In this document: piece after piece, positions 27,075-39,599 of the stretch
Position numbering within the stretch: the first letter of the stretch is position 1
Layout of the letters: each line of letters opens with the position of its first letter
Assembly (NCBI GenBank): GCA_036897095.1
Contig: JAYMSP010000178.1
Coordinates: forward strand, 1 to 64,000
Source: Plantago elongata
Taxonomy: Eukaryota; Streptophyta; Magnoliopsida; Lamiales; Plantaginaceae
DNA: 64,000 bases
Reading direction: 5' to 3'
Made by a program: the position numbers and the translations under genes
Notes under the pieces: model-generated
What the model saw: the letters and a program-made list of their open reading frames with translations, nothing else
What the model was told of the DNA's origin: nothing
Databases searched by the model: none

Positions 27075-27771
27075 ATCCTATATCTTCTTAAAACTCCAAA
27101 TATGAAAAAGGTGTAGGTCCATTACCATAATTGCAAAGAAGCCAAAGGTATAGTTAATGAATGCATATCCCATTTACATGTACGTCGTGATCAATTACAT
27201 GGGATAAATCCAACTCACCTACTTTCCCACTTCTTGATCACTGTAAGTGATTATTTCATCCCCCTAATCCAATTGAGCACAAACTTCTTCTACTCCACTA
27301 TAAGTCATATTCCCCGTCACTACAAGGCAAAATCGATATGGTATGCCACCTTCTATTATTAATATAATTAAATATTTATAATTCCAAAAATAATTCCTCA
27401 CTACTTTTATAATTTTAAAATATTATTTTTCTTAAAAATATCAGTATATAAAATTAAGAAATTATTAGTCGAGTATATAATAACGTGTCAAAATTCACGT
27501 GAATGAACTTTTTTACTTATAAAACTTTAAAATTTAATATTATAAAAAAATAGGCGGGATTCGCGTGATAGTAATATATACACATTCATCATAGGAAACG
27601 TATTGGATTAATCGGAACTATGCAATCTTCTTTTTCAACATTTTCCCACTCAGATGGAGAAGTTATCAATTCGTAAGTGAACTTAAACTTCCAATCGATT
27701 TCATATCAATCCGATCAGATCAGGTTTACTATTCCTCAAAGACACGCTTATTTTGGAGTACATTTCTTCTA

Positions 27772-27907
27772 GACTTCTCTTTAACTGAAATTTACTGAAC
27801 TGAATTAAATTGTATCAAACTGAATTGAATGGAACTGAAATGTAGTGTAAATTATAATTAAGCAGAGTTGACCTGAACTGAAATGATTTTCAGTTGAATA
27901 GAACAAA
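27772..27907. mobile_element. TTCAG-type MITE, copy B
   Basis: Left end TTCTCTTTAACTGAAATTTA; the reverse complement of the right end reads TTGTTCTATTCAACTGAAAA. Complementary-strand 5-mers (CTGAA/TTGAA) surround a TAAATTATAATTA centre. It is the same family as copy A. Confidence 0.55.
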
Positions 27908-27942
27908 TACTAATGTTTGTAACTAATGTCGTTTTCAATTAG

Positions 27943-28083
27943 GCTTTGTTCTATTTAACTTAAAATTAATTCAATTCAATCTAATTCAATTCAACTTTGC
28001 TTATTTATAATTTATATTTTATTTCAGTTAATTTAATTCAATTCAGTTCAGTTTAATTTAATAAACTTCCGTTGAAGGGAATA
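27943..28083. mobile_element. TTCAG-type MITE, copy C
   Basis: Left end GCTTTGTTCTATTTAACTTA; the reverse complement of the right end reads TTCCCTTCAACGGAAGTTTA. The centre is TTATAATTTATATTTTATTT. It lies about 36 bases from copy B in opposite 5-mer orientation, so B and C together could form a larger hairpin. Confidence 0.55.
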
Positions 28084-30242
28084 TAGTATTAGTATATTAA
28101 GGCATACAGGGTGATTACATGAGTGCAAATCACACTACTAATACTTATTATGACTAATAATGTCTAAAATCTTGGTAGCTATCCACTAATACAAAAAGCA
28201 GTTCCCAGTAATAATGAACAAGGAAAAAGGAAAAACTTTGATAAAAATTATAATGTTGAGAAGATTCTCAATCCAATGTGTTTGTTTAGTTTAACTCAAC
28301 AGTTACCAATATGAATGAATGATATGAGTCGAGATGAGATGAGAAGCCGCACGAACGAAGGAGCATATTGTTCATTGGATTCCTTTATCTGATGTTGCCT
28401 AACTTCAGACATGTAGATACCTACAAGCTGACACACCGCCAATAAAGTTAAAAACGTCAATTGATTATCAAAACATATTAAAACGAATCTGACACGATTC
28501 CAATGTACTTCTAAAAAAACAAAACATAATTAAACGTGCTTTTCGTTTCCAAAGTGACTCATTCAGATCTATACATCTCGCTCGTCCATTGAAATTATTT
28601 TCTGTAGCACTAGTTATTGTTCTGCTGCTACAATTTAATTTCTCTCCAGAAACTAACTGTAAATATTCTCAAAAGAGAATATTATGGACACTGCATGTAC
28701 CAGGAACAGACATGAAATCTATTGTGACCTACTAAAAGTGGAAGAATATTATTGCATCATGTATGCTTGGACTTTTTCCTAGTCTACTCTTGTCACATTA
28801 ATTCATCTTCATCTACAACTTCTCATATTCATTCATTGGAGAAGGACATAGATTATTTTAAAAGAAAAAGAAATTAGTTGTGAAATACCAATACCTAAAT
28901 ATACAACGTGTTAATTCGTGGCTTTGATCGGGTCAGGTTTTAGATATCAGATGTTATGTAACTTAATTAGAAACAAAACATTTCAAATTGTAAAATAAAT
29001 GGTTACATTAACATGAATAAAAAAAAGAGAAACTACCTAAAAACGTATATTAGTGATATTGTAATTAGCTCGGACTAGTATTTTTTATTATTAAAAAAAT
29101 CACAAGGTGAAAAAGAAAAATGATAATTAAATCATAAATATTTGAGAACGTTGATCATACTGAAACTTGAAAGTGCACATTTTAGCAAGTGTGATGCCAT
29201 AACATTACCAGCAACATCTTTATAGTAAAATGTGTTATAAAATATGCCGTAAAGTGAGACACATCTAATTCATATACTACATAAGGATTATGTATTCTTT
29301 GTATACTTTTTAATAGATACATGTCTAGAAGATATACTACGATCATTTTTTCCTCCGAGTTGTTGGTGATGTATTACAAGCACTTCGGACATCTCATGCG
29401 CTCGATACAATGTATATGTATTTTTTTTAATTTCTTTTTCTTTTTTTAATTTTTCTTTTCAAATAATTTTCATGATTGAATCATGAGCTGACACGTATCG
29501 AACACGTGAGATACTTGAGGTGTGTGAGGTACTTCCGACGTGTGAGTTATTGTCAGCGCATTAATAAATCACCGAATTCAAGTAAAAAAAAAAACAGAAA
29601 TATATCATTTAAACATGTATCCATTGTGAAGTATACAGTATATAAATTATACGTGTCCCATTCTGTCATATATTTTAAAATATTTTCCCCATATTTATGA
29701 CAACATATGATAACATTTAAGTCCACCTTTTGGTAGTTCTTCTGTCATTGCGTTCTGTCTTTATTCACACGTTAATTAGCTCCTAGATTTTTGATAATCT
29801 TGTGCACGTTTATCCATCATACATAAAGCTTTTAGTTAAAATTATTTAAATTTTAAGTGCTAACAATCTAATGAAATGTTAATATTTCAAATAATGTACA
29901 TATATTTTGTGAAGTATGAAATACCTCTGATAATAGATACAATTAACTTTCACTTGCTTGTTCTGGAAGATGCAAAGCTTAAATTTTTATATGAAATACC
30001 TGGATAATTAATAATTAATCTTATAGATATAACCTTCATATGTTCTTATTACAACATAACAGTAAACAACGTAAGTATAAACTAAAAATAAACGTTATAG
30101 GACTTGTGGCGAGTTTTATGCAGTACTCCTCTAGTTACTACCTTTGCATACATATCATAAGACTGTGATCTAAGATATGTCGAGGAAATGAATGATATGT
30201 TTATCGAAAATTACCATAAGTGTAAGAAATTGAAAATCTATG
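28084..30242. other. AT-rich gene-free DNA
   Basis: Nothing I can support. The plus frame at 29476-29700 starts in low-complexity T-rich DNA and has no recognisable domain. Confidence 0.4.
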
Positions 30243-30762
30243 TCTTGGAAATTTAAAGATAAAAATAAAATAACAAATGAAGTTTGCAATTTAACAAGAG
30301 TTAATTGCAATAGTTCTGAAGGTAACAGGATTGGAGTTCAAGGCGCGAAACAAAAAAGAGAGCAAACTGATTGAGCAGTTTACACGGAGGGACAAAATTG
30401 AAAAATGAAATACTTGCAATTGAAACAAAGGCAAAGGCGCACTACGACTTTACGTTTCTTCCAGCACAACTGAGTTCGTCTCCTTCATCCTCTAAGAAGA
30501 CAAAAATGGCAGCTTGATGTTGCAGTAGCAGTACAATGGTACTATTCGATCCTGAGCGTCCAATCTTGATCAACGGCTGGAATAGTGAGCTTGTTCACCA
30601 AGTATATAGTGTGATAAGAAATCAAGTACTATAGCCTTGTATTGTAGCTAATTTTTAAACTTGTCGGTCGAGTATTTCCGTGTATTTAAACCCTTTTGTA
30701 AGCTCATTTTTAGGTCAGTTAAATCAATACAATCAACTCTTTTTCAAGCAATACTTTTAACA
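30243..30762 (+). repeat. 5' LTR of the copia element
   Basis: Matches 33768-34290 over its whole length and ends in ACTTTTAACA directly before the primer binding site. It contains a short frame (MAIETKAKAHYDF-like in the partner copy) that is an accident of LTR sequence, not a gene. Confidence 0.85.
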
Positions 30763-33700
30763 TGGCAATAGAGCCGTCTTAGTAACAACCTTTGTTTGCT
30801 CATTTTTGTTCTCTAAAAATTATTGCAAAATTTTGCAGACAAACTTTACATTGAAGGATCAGTGAAAAAAACTGGAATGATTGATGCACAAGGAGGACTG
30901 TATTTAGTTGAAGATTTATCAGCTTTACCTAAGACACTAGCCATTACCAATCTTAATGCTCAAGAATGATCAGATGCAATAAAGGATCACATTTGACATT
31001 TTAGATTAGGTCATCTTAGTCCTAAAAAGATTGTTAGCTCTTAAAGCTATAAATCCTACTATATCATGTAATGAGTTTACTTGCTGTGAATTTTGTATGC
31101 AAGCCAAGTTGAAGAAGCTCCCATTTAGTATTAATAAAAGTCCTTCAAACTATATTCTTGAGTTGTTACATTGTGATTTATGGGGACCATACTTTGTCCA
31201 AACTCTGAACAATCACCAATATGTTTTAACTATTGTAGATGACTGCAATATAATGACTTGAATTTTTCTATTGAAACACAAATCAGATACAAAAGAAACA
31301 ATGAGAATTTTTTATTGACATGATCCAAAATCAGACTCAAATGAAAGTTAAAATCATTAGGTCAGATAATGAAATGGAATTCCATATGCCAGAAATATTA
31401 AACAAGCATGGGATTGTGCATCAGAAAACATGTACATATACACCTCAACAAAATGGTGTAGTTGAGAGAAAACACCAACATTTACTAAATGTGACATGAG
31501 CATTATTATTTCAGTCTAAATTACCAAGACAATTATGGGGAGATGATGTTTTAACAACAACTTATCTCATAAATAGAACTCCAAGTCCTATATTAGCAGA
31601 TAAGACACCTTATGAGATCTTTAATAATAGAAGGATTGATTATTCATTAATCAAAAACTTTTGGATGTCTGTGTTTTTTCTGCACTGAGAAAATAGGAAG
31701 GACAAAACTAGACTCAAGATCACAAAAATGTGTATTCATTGGATATGCAGCTAATATTAAAGGATATAAACTATTTAATTTAGATGAAAGAACTGTAATT
31801 GTATTCAGAAATGTAGTATTCATTGAAACTGTATTTCCTTATAAAGGAGAAAAATCACTTGACTTATGTGAAGACATAAATTTTAAATCACCAGACATTG
31901 ATGAATATGACTGGATAGACACAAGGAAAAATATTATTATACCTGAAACTGCAGAAAATGTCAATATTAATGATATAATAGAAGAAATGGAATCTGAAAA
32001 TCAAGAAATTATTGAAAATTCATAAGAAGAAATATTACAGGAAAATGACAGAAATTTGAGAAGAACTGCTAGAGCTAGAAGGTTACCTTCTAACCTTGAT
32101 ATATACCATCATCAGGCTAAGTCCTATAGAATGATGAATTCTGCAGGATCAAAATATCCATTTTCAGATTTTATTGGATATGATTGTTTTTCAGAAGTAT
32201 ACAAGAATTATTCAATAAATCTAGCCTTAATTCATGAACCTGAGACATATGAAGAAGCTATTAATGAGAAGCATTGGAGAGATGCAATTTCAGTAGAATC
32301 GAAAGCCCTTATGGATATTAAAACATGGCGTATAGTAAGGAAACCTCCAAACATTAAACCTATAGGATGTAAATTTGTTTTCAAAACTAAGTTGAACTCT
32401 ACATGACAGATATATAAACATAAAGCAAGACTTCTTGTTAAGGGTTTCACACAAAAACAGGGTTTTGACTACAATGAAACCTTCAGTCCTGTAGCTAAAT
32501 TAACATCAATAAAGGTGTTTATTACTATTGCTGCAAAAGAAGACTGGTTTCTATCCCAACCGGATGTTCATAATGCATTCTTAAATGGGGATCTAGATGA
32601 AGAATTATACATGAAACTTCCACAAGGCCTTTCAATTCAGGGGGAAGATAACACTGGGTTAGGTTAGTATGTAAATTGCATAAGTCCATTTATGGACTGA
32701 AACAAGCTTCAAGACAATGAAATTTTAAGCTTACTAGCTATTTGAAATCTATAGGATTCAATCAGTCAAAGAGTAATTATTCACTATTTACCAAGAAAAA
32801 TAAAAACAAGAATCTCATTGCATTACTAGTTTATGTTGATGACATTATCATTGGCAGTAAAGATCAACAATAAATTGATTTGATCAAAACACAATTAAAA
32901 TAAAATTTCAAAATAAGAGATTTAGGCTCACTAAAATACTTTCTAGGACTGGAAATAGCCAGAAATATGCTTCAGAAATTATTGAAGCATCAGGTTTATT
33001 AGGATGTAAACCTGTTATAACTCCCATAGAACAAAATTCCAAGTTTCTTCCTAACAATTCAGAATATCTTAATGATCCAACCTTTTACAGAAAGTTAATT
33101 GGAAAACTCGTTTATTTAGGCATTACTAGACGTGACATTATTAGCTATGCCATTGGCATCTTCAGTCAGTTCATGGAAAAACCATGTAAACTACATCTTG
33201 AAGGAGTATTCAGGGAAATTAAGTATATTAAAGGGGATATTTGTCTAGAACTGTTTCTACCTAAAGAAGATAATTTTCAAATTACAGCTTATAGTGATTC
33301 TGATTATGTAGGATGTCCTATATTTAGAAGATCTACTTCTGGATATTGCATTCTTATTGGAAGTTCTTTTGTCAGTTGGAAATCTAAAAAGCAAGTCACT
33401 GTTAGTAGATCACATCAACATAAGCTGAATATAGAGCTATGGCTTATCTTTGTTGTGAAATCATGTGGCTGACTACTCTACTCAAAGATTTCGATTTTGA
33501 AATATCAAACCTGTTATGCTGTTTTGTGACAATCAATTAGCTATTCACTTGACAAAGAATCCTGTTTTTCATGAAAGGACCAAACAAATAGAAGTAGATT
33601 GTCATTTTATTAGAGAAAGAGTAGAAGAGAAGAAAGTTGAGATTGAGTTCATAAACTCACAAAACCAATTAGTAGATATTTTCACCAAGGCAGTTTGCTC

Positions 33701-33767
33701 AGCAAACTTGATTAAATCTCTTCACAAGATGAACATTAAGAATCCTTATGTCCCTCTCGAGGGGGAA

Positions 33768-34290
33768 TATTGAAGATTTAAAGATAAAAATAAAATAACA
33801 AATGAAGTTTACAATTTAACAAGAGTTAATTGCAATAGTTTTGAAAGTAACAGGACTGGAGTTCAAGGCACGAAAGAAAAAGTGAGCAAATTGATTGAGC
33901 ATTTACACGGAGGGACCAAATTGAAAAAGGAAACACTTGGCAATTGAAACAAAGGCAAAGGCGCACTACGACTTTATGTTTCTTCCAGCACAACTGAGTT
34001 CGTCTCCTTCATCCTCTAAGAAGACAAAAATGGCAGCTCGATGTTGCAGTAGCAGTATAATGGTACTATTCGATCCTGAGCGTCCAATCTTGATCAACAG
34101 CTGGAATAGTGAGCTTATTCACCAAGCATATATAGTGTGATAAGAAATCAAGTACTATATCCTTGTATTGTAGTTAATTTTTAAACTTGTCGATCAAATA
34201 TTTCCGTGTATTTAAACCCCTCTATAAAAGCTCATTTTGAGGGCAGTTCAATTAATACGATCCACTCATTTTCAAACAATACTTTTAACA
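33768..34290 (+). repeat. 3' LTR of the copia element
   Basis: Follows the purine-rich CTCGAGGGGGAA tract and ends in ACTTTTAACA before the flanking ATATG. Confidence 0.85.
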
Positions 34291-34295
34291 ATATG

Positions 34296-35411
34296 CCAAT
34301 TTAATATTTTGTAAGAGTTGTTTATTGCTCTACTTCAACATGTTTTTGTTTACTAGCTAGGAATTTCACCATATATAACATTAATACATAGGAGATTTGA
34401 TCATTTGATGGATGCAATAGCTAGATAATCCAAGTTTCTATCGAAGTAACTAGTTGTACTATTATACTATATGAGAAACATGTATATTAAAGTGTCAAAC
34501 AGATGAAATTCGAACCATTTAACTTGTATACCATGGTTGTTTGAGAAGAATATTCCATAGTATGAATGAGACTATGGTTTATGAATCAATTGGATCGCGT
34601 GAGACAAAATGCTTTTAATAATCTAAACTTTCAACCTCATTCTACCGTCAAATATAGTGACAATTTGGCTTGTTTATGTAAAAATAGTGGGCATAGTTAT
34701 GCAATAATTAGCGCAACAAAATGCGAATTAAATTAGGCCAATCGTGTAACATTTGACACGAAAAAAGAGGATTCGGCTGATCGTTACGAACTCCAATTAG
34801 TAATATTAACAGTAACTACATTGAAGGCACATATTTCCACTCTATTTGGTTGACTTAACTGATTATAATAATAACTTAAAAGTTAAAATAAACGCGTAAC
34901 AACAGTAATCAATAATCCCATCACTCACCCCTCTCTCGATTCGAGAAATTTATGAAATTCACACACATTGTTAGTTATTGCTGTTTTGTATAGCGCAAAG
35001 GTCAGAAATACATCAACAGACACAAGTACACCCCATTCAATTCATAACCTAGCTACTACTCCAAGTCTCCTATGCACACACATTCAAATACCGTGGAGTG
35101 TTAATGAAGTTGTACGTGCACGCGAGAGGTTGTTTTTTTCGAATGAAGTATCCTATTACTTTATACAGTATCTTAACGCGATAAATGATTAATCAACAAA
35201 CAAGAACGAAAGGACTAATTATAATAATTCATCGAAATCTATTCATAATAATATCACCCACAAAGCACTCTATATATGTGAAAATAACCAAATGTAACAA
35301 GAGATTACATACTACTTACTACTAGTCTTCTACTAGTAATCTAAAGACAAACACCATTGATTTATATCGAACTCAACTTCTAATTAACATAACATAACAC
35401 TAGTACTAGTA
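34296..35411. other. intergenic DNA downstream of the SMR gene
   Basis: No gene or element recognised. The first few hundred bases 5' of 35411 would be the 3' UTR and flank of the minus-strand CDK-inhibitor gene. Confidence 0.4.
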
Positions 35412-35822
35412 CTAAACCTGGATACCTCTAAGGGTCAAATAAAAGAAGAGGTCTATATCCGGTGAAGTAAAAAAAGTTACCGGTGTTCTTCGCAAAGAAA
35501 AAGCACTAGGACTATTACCAGTGACTACTCTCTGACTCTTCATGGGTGCTGGAGGACATGTTTCGATTTCCGGTATTCGATACCGCTTAGCTTTCGGAGT
35601 CGAACAACTAGTAGGCAGCATATCTTCCTTGTCATCCTTATTCTTGGACTCTTCGGTTTTCGGCTTGCACTTCTTTGTTGGAGAATCAGTTCGAGTAGTT
35701 GGTTGCTTATTCTTGGAGGGTTGTTTCTTGAAAAGGGTAGTGTTCTTCCTCTTTGGTGTTGATGGTGCTGGTTTAGGTCTTGTGGTTCTTCTTGTTGATC
35801 TTCTTCTACAAATTGGACCCAT
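35412..35822 (-). CDS. SMR: SIAMESE-related (SMR) cyclin-dependent kinase inhibitor
   Basis: Intronless 136-aa protein, as is usual for SMR genes. The N-terminal 60 residues are strongly basic (CRRRSTRRTTRPK, KKQPSKNKQ), and a KDDKED patch follows. The conserved core is CSTPKAKRYRIPEIETCPPAP followed by MKSQR, the family's (T)P..xxxxIPxxxxCPPAPxK motif. A C-terminal TPVTFFTSPDIDLFF matches the FF..P/E..(L/V)FF segment near the SMR C-terminus. SMR proteins bind CDK-cyclin complexes in the nucleus, block mitosis and promote endoreduplication, often under stress or differentiation cues. Which SMR it is cannot be told. The start at 35822 is the first in-frame Met; the tail YLTLRGIQV is longer than in most members I remember. 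Confidence 0.82.
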   Translation of the reverse strand: MGPICRRRSTRRTTRPKPAPSTPKRKNTTLFKKQPSKNKQPTTRTDSPTKKCKPKTEESKNKDDKEDMLPTSCSTPKAKRYRIPEIETCPPAPMKSQRVVTGNSPSAFSLRRTPVTFFTSPDIDLFFYLTLRGIQV

Positions 35823-35950
35823 GTTTGCGGTGAGTAAAGGATAGAGAATATTGATTGTAGGTTAAGTAAGCTATGTAGGTTCAAATACGAGGAACCAAGA
35901 TCTTGTAAAGGGGCAATAGAAAGTGAAAAATAGATTTGGTGTTGGTCTCT

Positions 35951-35960
35951 TGTATATAAA
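35951..35960 (-). promoter_or_regulatory. probable TATA box of the SMR gene
   Basis: TTTATATACA on the minus strand, about 130 bases before the ATG at 35822, giving a leader of roughly 100 bases. Confidence 0.5.
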
Positions 35961-36342
35961 TTTGAAGGGCTTATGAAAATGGGAGAAATGGTTAAGGGTT
36001 TTGGGAATGGAAAGAAATGAAAAGTTGCTTATGGAGGGAGAGAGCTAAAGGGGTTAAATATTAAAAATTTCAAGGAAATCGGATATTTGGGCAGCGGGCA
36101 GCTGCCCGGGAGTGGTTTGGTGACTAAGTAATTGGTAAGTTTGGTAATGGTACGTAACGGATAATTAATTAAATTAACTAGGATGATAAACTTGGAGGAG
36201 TCATCATCAAATTCAAATTATGGTAGCAATCTTAGGGATTAATCCTTTTGAAACAAATCTAGGATTTTTCGGTTTTAACTTGGTAAGCTCAAACTAATAC
36301 CATATTTGAGTTATTATCTTTGTACCGAGTTTCAAAAGCCTG
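35961..36342. other. SMR promoter side, up to the retroelement insertion
   Basis: About 380 bases of promoter-proximal DNA, with GGGCAGCGGGCAGCTGCCCGGG (the GCAGCTGC palindrome) near 36090-36110. The Tat element begins at 36343, so it has been inserted about 520 bases upstream of the SMR start codon. Confidence 0.5.
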
Positions 36343-37016
36343 TGATATGGTATAAAAATGGCTAAGTATTTAGGCTAAGAAAGACATAATCAATCGTGAT
36401 GACCAAGGCAATGCTTCTCGGAAGTGAAACCTGCATGGAAAAGTGGCGGGTTAAACCCTTTTAAGACCGATCTGCTTAAGACAAACCGGCACAACACGAA
36501 TTAGCGTGTAGTCGGATGTAAGTAATCCGAGTAGATGTAGAGAACAGTATATTAGTGGTAGTTCACTAACTTCAATCGGAGTAAATGCTCGAGTATTTAT
36601 AGCGGAATCTCCGGGGGACCAGGTCCCGACTGTTGCCATCGGTTGGTCGGGTGCACGCAAAGCCGACATGTGTCCCTGGAGACAGGTGGTACACCGTGAT
36701 CCGGCATTGATCCGGATGTGTGTCTAGTCGGCTTTAAGACAGTCCCTAGGTTAAATGTCTTAGTCCAGTTCCGGCCACGTTGGTCCCTAATAAGTTGACA
36801 ATAGTCGGACCTGCTTGGGTAGCATCGGTTCGACTAGTCAGAATGCTTATGTTATGTTGATGATACTAACTCTCTCTGATCGGCTCTGTGGACAGATATT
36901 CGGCTCCCGAGGTAGATTAGGGCTCTTACGACTTATTGCGATCCTATTTATCACGCGCCATTGCGATCCCGTCTTTAAGAGCGAATTAGGAAGAAAGGAC
37001 TCATTTGTATATATCA
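36343..37016 (-). repeat. 3' LTR of the Tat element
   Basis: Matches 50600-51280. On the minus strand it carries CTATAAATACTC (36592-36603), the likely promoter TATA box shared by both LTRs. On the plus strand it starts TGATATGGTATAAAAATGGC and ends TGTATATATCA. Confidence 0.88.
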
Positions 37017-38790
37017 TAAGATCCCCCAGTTCCCGAGTATCTTGGTAGAAGATAGTCGAGGAATTATGAGGTTCTTGGTGTCGTGGTCGGAAACATTCGA
37101 GATGAGAAGCCGATTAGGGGTACCCACGGATTGCGCAGTTATTGCGGTACATTAATGATAAGTGGGACCACCTTTCTCGCCTCGTCTTCCTATAATTAGG
37201 TGGTTCTGGAACATCATTTTCACTCATCCCTTCTGGTGCCTTCTCTTCGGCTCCCCCCTTCTTCCTTAGTGAAGTGCCCCTTAGAGGATAGTGTGGGGAG
37301 CTTGGAAGTTGACGCATTTGGGTTTGATAATCTTCTGTTGCTCCAGGCTCGTTCATCTAGTAACAGACGACCCGAGGAAAGCTCTTCCTCTTATGTGAGC
37401 GAGCTTTCCCTTGGTCGTTCGTTACTGGATGACTCAGGCGGACAACTCCCATTCTTCATATTTCCGTGGTCGGTCCTATTGGACCCCTGGGAGCTCTGTG
37501 AGACATGTTAACTGTCGGGGAGAGCCTCTTCTTGTCGGCTTTCCATTTGCAGTTTCTGTAGTTCTCGCATAGCTCAGGGGATCTGATCCGACCCCCACTC
37601 CAGTTCTATTTGAATTCCTGGTTTCTTTGCCCCTGTTACCTGGCATTCGTTTATCGGAGAGTAGTTGTCTGAGTAATATCTGATAAGCGAGCCCAAGTAA
37701 CAGAAGCTAGGATCGCCAGGAATTTTGGCCCGAGAAGATAAGCTATTTTCATTCCCTACAAACTGGATGAAGTCGGCGCAGGTTGGCTTCATCCAATCTA
37801 ATTTATTCGCCAAACTTTTATTCCTTAAGCTTATCAGCTCGAATTTTTGCCATAACCGGGGCACTGTGTGCCTTATGAGTTTTTAGCTATCGTAAAGAGC
37901 CCCTTCGTAGTCAGGCTGTCTGGTTTCAGGTTTTATTCATAAGGTACATCAGTATCCCGGTGTATCAACCAAGTGCCGTATCGACACATATATGAGTCCC
38001 CCTAGTTTCTGAGTATCTTTGTAGAAGATAGTCGAAATTTTAGTCGTGGTCGGGTGCACTGATTGGTTGTTGTCGGACTTCATCACTTAGTTGATAAATT
38101 GCACCACGTGGTATGTTCTTACTAGTTTGTTGCTCCTTGAATAGTGTTATGACGTGGTTGCTCTTGTTTCGTCTTGTCTCAACAGGTTACACCGTTTTGG
38201 CCGAAGGAGAAACGAGGAGAACCCACAGGATCGGCTCTACCGTTGTTTTCTTCAGCTTTCCTTGGTGGTAAAACATGATTCTATTATGGTCGTGGATTGA
38301 CCGACGAGCCAGCCTGGTATGAGCCCCTTCCCGTGATGTTTGCAGCTCTCTGTAGTTAATCTAGTTGGTGGGGTGGGATTTTTCTAACAATGAGCTGACC
38401 ATCCCCAACTCTATTCTTCACGGAGAGCTCCTGACATACTGAGAATTGGAACTCAATTCCGACTAGAGGCAAACAACATTGCGACAGTAGCCCAACAGTT
38501 ACGACCCAAATGAGATTTGGGGCCCAATTGGATATAAGCCTGTTACTTCGAAGTTGAAGGGTCACATCCTCCTTATAAATAGAAATTTTGGGCCCTTCCT
38601 AATTCACTTAACTCGCCTTAATTCAGATTAGTCTTCATATTTCCGAGGAGAGTGTCATAGACCGACCAGACCGCCTTTGTTCCAAACTTGAAGGTATTCT
38701 TATCGTTTAGTCGACCCTTGGCCCTTGTTCTTTATTGGCTTGTTCGAGTGTTTACTTTCGCACCTTACTATCTTCTGTGTTTTTCAGTGC
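37017..38790. other. non-coding 3' part of the Tat element
   Basis: Lies between the 3' LTR and the antisense coding region. About 60-70 bases next to the polypurine tract (37022-37090, GAGTATCTTGGTAGAAGATA) recur at about 37990-38055 as GAGTATCTTTGTAGAAGATA followed by GTCGTGGTCGG in both. I see no domain in the small frames. Confidence 0.6.
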
Positions 38791-38793
38791 AAG

Positions 38794-39173
38794 ATGAATG
38801 TTGCTGATCGGAAAGCCACGCAAAGAGCTCGTTGGAACCATTACCTGAAATCCGCTTACCAGGTTAATTCCTCCCTCATGAGCTTTGAGTAGTATATCAG
38901 GGCGATCAGCTACTCGGCGCCCAGGGAGGAGGAGCATAGTCACTTTATCCATTGCCCATGCGTGTATCGGCAACCTCCTTATTATTCGGTTAATGGAACA
39001 GTCGATGATCCGATCATCCTCGATCCCGAAGGTGAGCCGTATCGGTGCCCGGGAGTAATCCAGAGCCTGAGGAGGCAATGGCTAGGGAGAGGATTGGTAT
39101 CCGACGAGAACAAGCTCAGGCACTACCTGGTGGAGCAGAATCCGAGGGGTCTAACCAAGTGTAGGACTGAGTA
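38794..39173 (+). other. antisense coding-like segment of the Tat element, unknown
   Basis: Plus-strand sequence starting MNVADRKATQRARWNHYLKS and later reading QPPYYSVNGTVDDPIILDPE, ending just before 39174. Composition is protein-like (balanced, with Trp and Tyr) and not low-complexity, but I recognise no family. It precedes the larger antisense ORF and may belong to the same transcription unit. Broken. Confidence 0.4.
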
Positions 39174-39599
39174 GGTCTTTTGTGTATGTTTTTGATATTG
39201 GATAATTTTTCTATGTATGCATCGATCCGAGTAGATATTGTAATGGCCTCGGCCTCATTTTGAAATGGAATATTTGTTTTCAGACCTTCCGTGCTTCCGA
39301 TTATAGTATGTTTCTTCAACCAATTTTCCAAATAGCTATCGATATCCTTACAATTGGACTCTTGGCTCTGTAATCTGACAATCCTTTCCCCAAAATGTAT
39401 CTTCCCGAGGGCCTTCCATAGTCCGAGGGCTCTTACTTAAAAGCAAGACAATTTTCTCACAAGGGTTCCAACGGTTGAGGAACCGATGTGACGATTCACG
39501 ATTGGCTCGTTTTCGTTAAACGACGCCTCGGTTCAAACTGGTAATTCCTTGTGAACTAGTGCGACGGTTCATCTACGAACCGATGTAACGGTTCGACTG

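Larger units (their letters stand above)
30243..34290 (+). mobile_element. Ty1/copia LTR retrotransposon, decayed
   Basis: A 4-kb element bounded by LTRs of about 520 bp, flanked by a near-matching 5-bp duplication (CTATG at 30238-30242, ATATG at 34291-34295). The primer site at 30763 (TGGCAATAGAGCC, a variant of the TGGTATCAGAGC initiator-Met site) and the purine tract before 33768 define plus orientation. Parts recognised in order: pre-integrase and integrase zinc region (about 30900-31260), integrase core (to about 31650), reverse transcriptase (about 32230-33000) and RNase H (about 33270-33740). Integrase before RT is the copia order. It is broken, with roughly eight or more interruptions, and shorter than an average full element. 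The LTRs look about 92 percent alike, suggesting an age of a few million years (estimate by eye). Confidence 0.88.

Noticed and set aside
33937-34140. Open frame beginning MAIETKAKAHYDF
   Set aside because: It is wholly inside the 3' LTR of the copia element; the partner LTR does not keep it open.
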